Positions 1 through 7,665 of a stretch of DNA of 64,000 nt are shown in pieces (position 1 is the stretch's first letter; every line of letters begins with the position of its first letter). A model generated the notes under the pieces. It had not been told where the DNA came from and did not search any database. It saw nothing but the letters and a program-made list of their open reading frames with translations. Both the position numbers and the translations under genes were made by a program. Origin of the DNA: Pseudomonas sp. NBRC 111124 (GTDB lineage Bacteria > Pseudomonadota > Gammaproteobacteria > Pseudomonadales > Pseudomonadaceae). Location of the stretch: the NCBI RefSeq assembly GCF_001320245.1, contig NZ_BCBA01000001.1:118811-182810 (forward strand), written 5' to 3'.

Positions 1-2
1 GA

Positions 3-935
3 TTCTGTCGTAATAATCCGTCTACGCTGACTGACAACGAAGGGCTACAAGGGGAGGATCCGGCTTATGCATCGCTGCTGGCGCTAACCCAATGGGCTTG
101 GGAACAGCCATCACCGAACACACTAGCAATAATAGCGCGTTACCACAAGTTAAGCTCCAGTGAAGAAACGACACCCGAAATGACCCGCGAAGAGTCAACG
201 GCGCAAGTCTATCACTTGGCAAAATTGGCGAAACAGTACAAAACACTCCTTGACATCTATCCTCAACAGCAACCCGATGTAAAGCTTGGACAGCTCAGCG
301 CACGAAGCCATCAGCTCCAGCAGTTACCGACGCAGAGCGCAGGCTATTTTCGAATGAAGCCTAACGGTGCAGCAAAGCGGCCAAAAACCACTAGATCCCG
401 TTTCAACATCTCAGTGAAAAAAGCCTATATAAATGAGCTCAGCGCAGCAGTAGCAGAAACCACAACAGCACTACCGCAGTATATACGACAAAGCAAAATC
501 GCTGCTCACGACACGATTGGTCACGCATCTGAAAGTGCGGTATTGTACCTTCACACGCAAGACCAACAGTCAGCCAAGCAAGTAATAACCTACCTGAGTT
601 CGAGATACGAAGAAATGTTCGCAGGCACAGACATAAAGGTGCAGGACACCATGGCTGATCATCCGAGTGTCGGGATGATGAGAGTGTTCAAGGGCGTTCA
701 TTATAGGGAGTTTTCATCTGTCGAGAATGCTCGAGGGGCGGCCACCATTGCGGAAAGAGTGAGCGATATTATAACTTCCGCGCTTCAGCGTAAGAATCAC
801 CCAACATCACCCACACCTGCGGAAGCTCTGGATTTTGCATTATTTTCCTTCGGGCGCAGTCGAGTGAATCCAGCGTTGGTAGTTAAGACCCCTAGCAATC
901 CCTCACAACGGAAAGCGAGCCATGTTCGACAGTAA
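3..935 (+). CDS. HopA1-family effector-like protein, 3' part (start outside window)
   Basis: The frame is open from the left edge to a stop at 935, so at least 310 residues of a longer protein are visible. An internal ATG at 180 lacks a clear ribosome site. The segment beginning GYFRM, followed by a conserved block ending in ESAVLYL and then the VGMMRVFKGVHY region, lines up from memory with the C-terminal half of Pseudomonas syringae HopA1 (GFFRM, DSAILYI, LGLSY). HopA1 is a type III-secreted effector; related domains also occur in other toxins and in peptide-modifying systems. The composition is clearly AT-richer than neighbouring genes, which suggests transfer. No secretion genes or chaperone are visible. 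Family membership is probable; function and secretion route are unknown. Confidence 0.66.
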   Translation, partial: FCRNNPSTLTDNEGLQGEDPAYASLLALTQWAWEQPSPNTLAIIARYHKLSSSEETTPEMTREESTAQVYHLAKLAKQYKTLLDIYPQQQPDVKLGQLSARSHQLQQLPTQSAGYFRMKPNGAAKRPKTTRSRFNISVKKAYINELSAAVAETTTALPQYIRQSKIAAHDTIGHASESAVLYLHTQDQQSAKQVITYLSSRYEEMFAGTDIKVQDTMADHPSVGMMRVFKGVHYREFSSVENARGAATIAERVSDIITSALQRKNHPTSPTPAEALDFALFSFGRSRVNPALVVKTPSNPSQRKASHVRQ

Positions 936-1151
936 CCTCAGTAAATCGCAGCCATAGCTATCGGGCCGATCCCGTACGTGACTGTAATGCGGCGTTGGGT
1001 TGATGGTTACTGGAGCACATGCACCCTCTGCTTTTGTTGCAAGGCACAGCGTCATGAACGTTATGTTGTGCAAAAGCACAAAGACAGGCGCATCGCACTC
1101 CCCGAGACTCGTCAGGGCGAGCGCCGGCACAGGCGACGCGGCGACAACCAT

Positions 1152-1160
1152 AACAACAGA
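1152..1160 (+). promoter_or_regulatory. Possible Crc/Hfq CA motif before the MFS gene
   Basis: AACAACAGA lies 10 nt before the ATG at 1171. It nearly fits AANAANAA, the catabolite-activity motif bound by Hfq with Crc in Pseudomonas; the last unit is AG instead of AA. It is weaker than the other copies in the window. Confidence 0.35.
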
Positions 1161-1170
1161 GACCACGATC

Positions 1171-2499
1171 ATGGCACACAGCCCCGCCCCTGACCAAGGC
1201 ACCGATATCACCCGCAACGCGCTGTACCGGCGCATAACCCTGCGGCTGATCCCGTTCATTTTCATCTGCTACCTGTTCAACTACCTGGACCGCGTCAACG
1301 TCGGCTTCGCCAAGCTGCAGATGCTCGATGCACTGAAGTTCAGCGAAACCGTGTACGGCCTCGGCGCCGGCATCTTCTTCATCGGCTACGTGCTTTGCGG
1401 CCTGCCGAGCAACCTGGCGCTCAACCGCTTCGGCCCGCGGCGCTGGATTGCGGCGATGATGATCGCCTGGGGCAGCCTGTCGACCTGCCTGCTGTTCGTC
1501 ACCACCCCCACCGAGTTCTACAGCCTGCGCCTGCTGACTGGCGCCGCCGAAGCGGGCTTCTTCCCCGGCGTGGTGCTGTATCTTTCGCGCTGGTTCCCCG
1601 CTGACCGCCGCGGCCGCATCATGGCCCTGTTCATGTCGGCGATCCCGGTGTCGGGCCTGCTCGGCGGGCCGTTCTCCGGCTGGATCCTCGAACACTTCGC
1701 CGCCGGCCAACATGGCCTGGCCGGCTGGCAGTGGATGTTCCTGATCCAGGGCGTGCCAACCGTGATCCTCGGTGTGCTGGCGGTCAAGCTGCTCAGCGAT
1801 GGCTACCAGAAAGCCGCCTGGCTGAGCCCAGCGGAACGTCAATTGATCGCCGCCGACCTGGAGGCCGACGCCGCCAGCAAGCCGAACACCACCGGCGACA
1901 GCGTCATGGCTGTGCTGACCAACCCGCTGATCTGGACCTTCGGCTTCGTCTACTTCTGCATCCAGAGCGGCGTGTACGCGATCAACTTCTGGCTGCCGTC
2001 GATCATCAAGAACATGGGCTTCGACAACCCGCTACTGATCGGCTGGCTGAGCGCCATTCCGTACCTGCTGGCCGGGGTGTTCATGATCCTCTGCGGTCGC
2101 TCGGCAGACCTGCGCAACGAACGCCGCTGGCACCTTGTAGTCCCGATGCTGATGGGCGCCGTCGGCCTGCTGATCGCGGTCAACTTCGCCGGCAACCCGA
2201 CCATCGCCATCCTTGGCCTGTCGATTGCAACCATGGGCGCCCTCACCGGCCTGCCGATGTTCTGGCCGATGCCGACCGCGCTGCTCAGCGCCAGTGCCGC
2301 AGTGGCGGGCCTGGCGATCATCAACTCGGTGGGCCAGATGGCCGGCTTCCTCAGCCCGTACCTGGTTGGTTTTATCAAAGACCAGACCGGCTCGACCGAT
2401 GCCGCGCTGTATTCACTGGCCGCGCTGATCGTACTGGGTAGCCTGGTGGCCCTGCGGGTTACCCGGGCCGGTGCACTGAATACTGCCCGGGCCCATTGA
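1171..2499 (+). CDS. MFS permease, anion:cation symporter (ACS) family
   Basis: A 442-residue inner-membrane transporter with about 12 hydrophobic segments. The N-terminus has the ACS-family pattern (FNYLDRVNVGFAKLQM in TM1) seen in tartrate, phthalate, glucarate and 4-hydroxyphenylacetate permeases, which import organic acids with protons. The frame is open further upstream, but the ATG at 1171 gives the standard family N-terminus and is preceded by an A-rich stretch (AACAACAGA at 1152-1160) resembling a Crc/Hfq site rather than a strong Shine-Dalgarno. The substrate cannot be assigned. The next gene, a Rieske/FAD reductase, is separated by a REP pair and is probably a separate unit. Confidence 0.85.
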   Translation: MAHSPAPDQGTDITRNALYRRITLRLIPFIFICYLFNYLDRVNVGFAKLQMLDALKFSETVYGLGAGIFFIGYVLCGLPSNLALNRFGPRRWIAAMMIAWGSLSTCLLFVTTPTEFYSLRLLTGAAEAGFFPGVVLYLSRWFPADRRGRIMALFMSAIPVSGLLGGPFSGWILEHFAAGQHGLAGWQWMFLIQGVPTVILGVLAVKLLSDGYQKAAWLSPAERQLIAADLEADAASKPNTTGDSVMAVLTNPLIWTFGFVYFCIQSGVYAINFWLPSIIKNMGFDNPLLIGWLSAIPYLLAGVFMILCGRSADLRNERRWHLVVPMLMGAVGLLIAVNFAGNPTIAILGLSIATMGALTGLPMFWPMPTALLSASAAVAGLAIINSVGQMAGFLSPYLVGFIKDQTGSTDAALYSLAALIVLGSLVALRVTRAGALNTARAH

Positions 2500-2504
2500 G
2501 GCAT

Positions 2505-2591
2505 TCGCGGCCGTTCGACGCGCCCGCTCCCACAGGCCTCAAGGGCCATGCAGTACCTGTGGGAGCGGGTTCACCCGCGAAGAGGCCGGTA
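2505..2591. repeat. Inverted REP pair
   Basis: Two copies of the P. putida-type REP face each other: a degenerate left copy containing CGCCCGCTCCCACAGG, and a right copy with CTGTGGGAGCGGG followed by TTCACCCGCGAAGAGG. Such pairs fold into long hairpins in intergenic DNA and can limit read-through from the upstream MFS gene. Confidence 0.85.
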
Positions 2592-2676
2592 CAATTCTCC
2601 ACCGATCGTCAGATCAACGCATCCCCCCCTTACCCCAGGCGTCAAATGGTTCCAAAGGCCCCTTTGGAGAAGCCCC

Positions 2677-4197
2677 ATGACCCAGCACGCCGTGGCCCGC
2701 CTCGAACAGCTCGACCCCAAGCGCCCCTTGCGCGTCCAGGCCGGCAACGAAGAAATGATCCTCATCCGCCAGGGCGACCAGGTCCACGCTTACCAAGGCA
2801 ACTGCCCGCACGAAGGTGCGCCGCTGGAAGAAGGCGTGATCTGCGGTGGCCTGCTGGTCTGCCCCTGGCACAAGGCCGCGTTTGCCGTCGATGAAGGTGC
2901 GGTGTGCGAACCACCGGCCCTGACGGACCTGCGCAGGTACCGGGCCTGGGTCAAGGATGGCGAAGTGTGGGTCGACGACCAGCCCTTGCCGAAGAACGAG
3001 CCACCACGCCACAGCGATGCCCGCACCTTCGTGGTTGTTGGTGCCGGTGCGGCTGGCTCGGCGGCAGTCGCCACGCTGCTCGACCACGGCTTTGGCGGGC
3101 GCCTGATCTGGCTAGATCAGGAGCGCCAACCGGCCTATGACCGCACGGCCCTGAGCAAATTCGTCATCGCCGGTGAAATGGCGCCCGACGAGGTGTCTCC
3201 TTTGCTCGAGCCCGACCAGCTGCGCAAAGGCCATCTGGATCGGCGCTTCGGCAAAGTGCGTGCACTGGATGCCAAAAAGCGCCAGATCACCCTCGCCGAC
3301 GGCCAACATATCGATTACGACGCCGCCCTGCTGGCCACGGGCGGCAAGCCGCTGCGCCCGCAGCTGCCAGGTGTCGACCTGCCCGGCATCATGACCCTGC
3401 GCTCGCGCGAAGATGCTGCACGCCTGCTCGATGCTGCCGAACCTGGGCAGAACTTGGTGATTGTCGGAGACGGCTTCATTGGTCTGGAAGCCGCCGCGGC
3501 GCTGCGAAAGTATGGCGCGCAGGTGCATGTGGTCACGCGTCATGAGGTGCCTTTGGCCAAACAGCTAGGTGAGCGTATCGGCCGCTGCATTCGCGAGCTG
3601 CATGAGCGCAAGGGCGTGGTGTTCCATGGCCCGACCGATGTCGAGCGCTTCCTGGGTGAAGACAAGGTCGAAGCCGTGCTGCTGGCCAATGGCGAAAAGC
3701 TGGTTACCTCGCTGGTACTGCTCGGCACCGGTGTAAAGCCGGCCACGGCCTTCGTGCAAGGTGTGCAACTGGCCAAGGACCAGTCGTTGCCGGTCGATGC
3801 CGAACTGCACGCGGCAGATGGCCTGTGGGCTGCTGGCGATATCGCCACCTTCCCTCACGCAGGGCGGCCGGTGCGCATCGAGCACTGGCGCCTGGCCCAG
3901 CAGCATGGAGTGATAGCGGCGGCCAATATGCTGGGTGAGCAACGCCGCTACAACGATGTGCCGTTTTTCTGGACCTACCAGCACGGGCGCACCTACGAGG
4001 TGCTGGGGCATGCACGGGACTGGGACCGCATCGAGTTCGTCGGGGAGCCGGAAAAAGGCGACTTCATTGCCTTGCAATGCGCCGGAAACCTGGTCGAGGC
4101 GGTGATTGCCAAAGGTTACTCGGATGCCATGGCGACGCTGTCGCAGCGTATGAAGCGGCCTTTGACCCTGGATGAAGCCTTGGCGTTGATCCGTTAA
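2677..4197 (+). CDS. Rieske-domain FAD/NAD(P)H-dependent oxidoreductase
   Basis: A 506-residue fusion. Residues 1-105 are a Rieske [2Fe-2S] domain with both ligand pairs (CPH at 43-45, CPWH at 62-65). From about 117 a pyridine nucleotide-disulphide reductase module follows, with a first dinucleotide fold (GAGAAG at 122-127), a second GxGxxG near residue 265 (VGDGFIG) and the ATGG motif between them. This is the AIFM3-like or ferredoxin-reductase-like class, which passes electrons from NAD(P)H through FAD, often to an oxygenase. No oxygenase sits beside it, so the partner is unknown. The ATG at 2677 is chosen because GGAGA precedes it and the Rieske fold begins at once; a longer frame would run into the REP. 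Confidence 0.85.
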   Translation: MTQHAVARLEQLDPKRPLRVQAGNEEMILIRQGDQVHAYQGNCPHEGAPLEEGVICGGLLVCPWHKAAFAVDEGAVCEPPALTDLRRYRAWVKDGEVWVDDQPLPKNEPPRHSDARTFVVVGAGAAGSAAVATLLDHGFGGRLIWLDQERQPAYDRTALSKFVIAGEMAPDEVSPLLEPDQLRKGHLDRRFGKVRALDAKKRQITLADGQHIDYDAALLATGGKPLRPQLPGVDLPGIMTLRSREDAARLLDAAEPGQNLVIVGDGFIGLEAAAALRKYGAQVHVVTRHEVPLAKQLGERIGRCIRELHERKGVVFHGPTDVERFLGEDKVEAVLLANGEKLVTSLVLLGTGVKPATAFVQGVQLAKDQSLPVDAELHAADGLWAAGDIATFPHAGRPVRIEHWRLAQQHGVIAAANMLGEQRRYNDVPFFWTYQHGRTYEVLGHARDWDRIEFVGEPEKGDFIALQCAGNLVEAVIAKGYSDAMATLSQRMKRPLTLDEALALIR

Positions 4198-4256
4198 CTT
4201 CACCGGCCTTTTTGCGGACCAGGCAGCACAAAACCAGCTAAGGTTTCTCCACATCC

Positions 4257-4267
4257 AATAACAAGAA
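4257..4267 (+). promoter_or_regulatory. Crc/Hfq CA motif before the AcoR-type regulator
   Basis: AATAACAAGAA contains two overlapping exact AANAANAA matches about 10 nt before the TTGGAGC ribosome site of the regulator at 4283. This is the position where Hfq/Crc blocks translation of catabolic activators in Pseudomonas. Confidence 0.5.
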
Positions 4268-4282
4268 CCCCTTGGAGCGCCC

Positions 4283-6181
4283 ATGCCCGCTCAGACCCGC
4301 GCCAGGGAACTGGCCGCCTTCGTCGACAGCCATTTCGCCAGCCGAGGCCTGGTGCCGGAAACCGTCATCGCCGAGTCCTGGTACCGCAGCATCAATCAGC
4401 ACCGCCTCGACCCTGGCCTGCGCCACGTCGACAACATCCTCAGTGCTGGCGAGATCCGCCAGCACCAGGCCCAACACGAAGCCTACCTGGCGATCGCCAG
4501 CCAAGGTGTCAGCGGCCTCGCCCGGCGTGTGGTGGACGCCGGCTTCGCCGTGCTGCTCAGCGACGCCGACGGTATCACCTTGGATGCCCGCCTGCCTGTC
4601 GATCACCAGCGCTACACCCGTTCTGGCCTGATCGTCGGCGCCCGCTGGGACGAGTCCATCGCCGGCACCAATGGCATCGGCACCGCGCTGGCTTCACAAC
4701 AGGCGCTGACCATCCACCGCCAGGAACACTTTCTGGCCGCCAACGCCCGGCTCAGTTGTTCGGTGTCGCCGATCTTCGACGCCCACAACCAGCTGCTGGG
4801 TTGCCTCAATGCCACCTGCCTGTACAACGATGGGCCCAAGCAGGCCCAGCACCTGACCCTGCAACTGGTGACCCTGTATGCCCGGCTGATCGAGAACACC
4901 CATTTTCGCCAACGCTACCGCGACCGCCTGACCCTGGCGCTGAAACCGCGCGACGACTTCACCGACCTGGCCGCCGAGCAGCTGCTGGCCTTGGACGAAG
5001 GCGGCCGGGTGATCGGCGCTAACCGTGCAGCGTTCCTGGCCCATGACGGCAACCTGCTGGGCCTGTGCATCAACCAGTTGCTGCCCGCCGACATCGACCA
5101 GCTGCTCGACCTCACCCGTGGCGGCGCCCAGGGCACCCGACTGCATAGCCATGACCAACAACGGTTGCTCGACGTCGGCCTGCGCGTACCGGGCGGCTAC
5201 CGCCAAGCTGCAGCCGTTCGCCCGTCGGTATTGTGCGAGGGTCCCCCAGGCCTTGCGCAGCTGGCTGGCAACGACCTGCACTTGCAACAAGGCGTGCGAC
5301 GGCTGCGCAAGGTGCTCGACAAGGACATCGCCATTCTGCTCTGCGGCGAAACCGGTACCGGCAAGGAGGCCTTCGCCCGCGCCCTGCACCAGGCCAGCCA
5401 GCGGCATGGCAAAGCGTTCGTGGCACTCAACTGCGCCGCGATACCCGAATCGCTGATCGAGAGCGAGCTGTTCGGCTACCGCGCTGGCAGCTTCACCGGG
5501 GCTAACCGCAAAGGGATGAAAGGCAAGCTTGAGCAGGCCAACGGCGGCACACTGTTCCTCGATGAAATCGGCGACATGCCGACGCACCTGCAAACCCGGT
5601 TGCTGCGGGTGCTGGCCGAGCGCGAGCTGGTGCCATTGGGCGCGGAAACACCTGTCGCGCTGGATGTTCAAGTCATTTCAGCGACGCACCAGGACTTGCC
5701 GGCAATGATTGCCGACAAGCGTTTCCGGGAAGACCTTTACTACCGTTTGTGCGGCCTGCGCATGCAGCTGCCAGCATTGCGTGAGCGCAGTGACCGGCGC
5801 GAATTGATCGAACAGCTGCTCGCCGGGCTGTCCAGTGGTATGCGTTTAAGCGATGAGGCCCGTGACTGTTTGCTCAGCCAAGCCTGGCCCGGCAACGTGC
5901 GGCAGTTGCTCAATGCGCTGCGCCAGGCGGTAGCGTTGGCCGAAGGTGACGTGATCGAACTGGCTGACTTGCCGGAGGATCTGCTGGAGCCGGTGTCGGC
6001 TGCCAGGGCGACGGCACTGGAGCAGCAGGTCGAGGATCTCGAAGCGCGGCATTTGCTGGCGGTATTGCGGCGCGAACGCTGGCACATGAGCGCGGCGGCG
6101 CAGGCAGCAGGGATATCGCGATCCACCTTGTATCGGAAGATGAAACGCTACGGGATCGTTCAGCCGAACCAGCAAGGTTGA
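4283..6181 (+). CDS. Sigma-54-dependent AcoR-family transcriptional activator
   Basis: A 632-residue enhancer-binding protein: an N-terminal GAF-type sensor region (roughly 60-200), a central AAA+ domain with Walker A GETGTGKE near 354-361, the sigma-54 contact loop at 402-407, Walker B around FLDEIGD, and a C-terminal Fis helix-turn-helix (about 590-630, SRSTLYRKMKRYG). The loop reads GSFTGA instead of canonical GAFTGA; the Phe-Thr needed for sigma-54 contact is kept. AcoR relatives control alcohol and acetoin catabolism. It converges on the adjacent aldA and alcohol dehydrogenase genes, whose promoter is a consensus -24/-12 element, so it most likely activates them. Confidence 0.9.
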   Translation: MPAQTRARELAAFVDSHFASRGLVPETVIAESWYRSINQHRLDPGLRHVDNILSAGEIRQHQAQHEAYLAIASQGVSGLARRVVDAGFAVLLSDADGITLDARLPVDHQRYTRSGLIVGARWDESIAGTNGIGTALASQQALTIHRQEHFLAANARLSCSVSPIFDAHNQLLGCLNATCLYNDGPKQAQHLTLQLVTLYARLIENTHFRQRYRDRLTLALKPRDDFTDLAAEQLLALDEGGRVIGANRAAFLAHDGNLLGLCINQLLPADIDQLLDLTRGGAQGTRLHSHDQQRLLDVGLRVPGGYRQAAAVRPSVLCEGPPGLAQLAGNDLHLQQGVRRLRKVLDKDIAILLCGETGTGKEAFARALHQASQRHGKAFVALNCAAIPESLIESELFGYRAGSFTGANRKGMKGKLEQANGGTLFLDEIGDMPTHLQTRLLRVLAERELVPLGAETPVALDVQVISATHQDLPAMIADKRFREDLYYRLCGLRMQLPALRERSDRRELIEQLLAGLSSGMRLSDEARDCLLSQAWPGNVRQLLNALRQAVALAEGDVIELADLPEDLLEPVSAARATALEQQVEDLEARHLLAVLRRERWHMSAAAQAAGISRSTLYRKMKRYGIVQPNQQG

Positions 6182-6219
6182 CTGTACCGGCCCCTTCTCG
6201 AAGGGACCGGTACAGGTTT
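6182..6219. terminator. Bidirectional terminator between the activator and aldA
   Basis: A long hairpin, CTGTACCGG paired with CCGGTACAG and extended by CCCTTC/GAAGGG, lies between the convergent stop codons. GTTTA follows on the plus strand, so the T-tract is short. Confidence 0.65.
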
Positions 6220-6224
6220 ACCCG

Positions 6225-7658
6225 TTAGCCTTGGATATAGACGACCTGGGTCCGGGTGTACTCATACAACCCATGCTTGCCATCAGCGCCGCCAATCCCC
6301 GATTTGCGTGCCCCGGCATGGAACCCTTGCATGGCCTCGAAGTTCTCCCGGTTGATGTAGGTTTCGCCGAAATCGATCTCGCGGCAGGCTTTCAACGCCG
6401 CGTTCAGGTCGCGGGTGTAGATCGACGAGGTCAACCCGTACTCGCTGTCGTTGGCCAGCGCAATCGCCTCATCCAGATCGTCCACCACCTGGATCGGCAG
6501 CACCGGCCCGAAGATCTCCTTGCGCATGATCTCCATGTCTGCCTTGCAACCCGCGAGCACGGTCGGCTGATAGTGGAACCCTGCGCCCAGGTCGGCCACC
6601 TGGCCACCGGTGGCCCGTTGCGCGCCCTGCCCGATCGCCGTGCGCACCATCTGCGCCACCTTGTCCAGCCCGGCCTGGTTGATCAGCGGTCCCATGTCCA
6701 GGTCAGCCTGCTGCGAAGGGTCGCCATAGCGGGTAGCGGCCATGGCCTGGGCTACCTTGTCGATGAAGGCATCGGCGACCTTGCGCTCCACATAGACACG
6801 TTCGGCACAGTTGCACACTTGCCCGGTATTGATCACCCGCGAGGCGACAATGGCCTTCACCGCCAGCTCAAGGTCGGCATCAGCCAGCACGATGGCCGGT
6901 GCCTTGCCGCCCAGCTCCAGGTTGAGCTTGGTGATGTTCGGCGCCGCCGAAGCCATGATGCGTGCGCCGGTGGCCACGCTGCCGGTAAAGCTCACCAGGT
7001 CCACCCCGGCGTGGCTCGACAGGCCGTGACCAACGCTTGCACCTTTGCCACCAATGACGTTGAACACCCCCGCCGGCAGGTCGGTTTCAGCCACCAGCTT
7101 GGCGAACGCGTAACAGTTGATCGGGGTTTCTTCGCTGGGCTTGATCACGATGGTGTTCCCCGTCAGCAAAGCCGGAGCCATCTTGCGGGCGATCAGGAAG
7201 AACGGGAAGTTCCACGGCAGGATGCCAGCCACCACGCCGAGCGGTTTGCGCATCAGGAAAATGTGTTCATTGGCACGGTCGCTGGTCAGCACCTCGCCTT
7301 CCAGGCGGCGCGCCCACTCGGCCATGTAATCGAGGTAATCGGCGGTGAAGTTGACTTCGACCTGGGCAAGCCCCGGCACTTTGCCACCTTCCTGAGTGAT
7401 GATACGCGCCAGGCGGTCTGCATTGGCCCGTACCTTCGCAGCGATCTGGCGCAAATAGCCGGCACGCTCGATAGCGGTTTTTGCAGCCCAGCCTTTCTGC
7501 GCCCTGCGCGCTGCGGCAACGGCCCGTTCCACCTGCTCGGCGGGCGATTCGGGCACGCGGCCGAGCAATTGGCCATTGGCCGGGTTGTAGACCTCGAGCA
7601 ATGACTCGCTGGCAACGAACGCGTTGTCGATGAAGTTCTGGTAAACCGAATCGGTCAT
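6225..7658 (-). CDS. aldA: AldA-type aldehyde (lactaldehyde) dehydrogenase
   Basis: A 477-residue NAD(P)-dependent aldehyde dehydrogenase oxidising an aldehyde to the acid in the cytoplasm. Several blocks match E. coli AldA (479 aa) as I remember it: the TADYLDYMAEWARR and GILPWNFPFFLIARKMAPAL regions, catalytic Cys in GQVCNCAERVY, the general-base Glu in LELGGKAP, and the C-terminal QGFHAGxRKSGIGGADGKHG block. The ATG at 7658 follows an AGGAG site, 8 bp after the stop of the quinoprotein gene, so the two form an operon. It should remove the aldehyde made by that enzyme; with a diol substrate this would be lactaldehyde to lactate. Confidence 0.92.
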   Translation of the reverse strand: MTDSVYQNFIDNAFVASESLLEVYNPANGQLLGRVPESPAEQVERAVAAARRAQKGWAAKTAIERAGYLRQIAAKVRANADRLARIITQEGGKVPGLAQVEVNFTADYLDYMAEWARRLEGEVLTSDRANEHIFLMRKPLGVVAGILPWNFPFFLIARKMAPALLTGNTIVIKPSEETPINCYAFAKLVAETDLPAGVFNVIGGKGASVGHGLSSHAGVDLVSFTGSVATGARIMASAAPNITKLNLELGGKAPAIVLADADLELAVKAIVASRVINTGQVCNCAERVYVERKVADAFIDKVAQAMAATRYGDPSQQADLDMGPLINQAGLDKVAQMVRTAIGQGAQRATGGQVADLGAGFHYQPTVLAGCKADMEIMRKEIFGPVLPIQVVDDLDEAIALANDSEYGLTSSIYTRDLNAALKACREIDFGETYINRENFEAMQGFHAGARKSGIGGADGKHGLYEYTRTQVVYIQG

Positions 7659-7665
7659 GGTCGTA

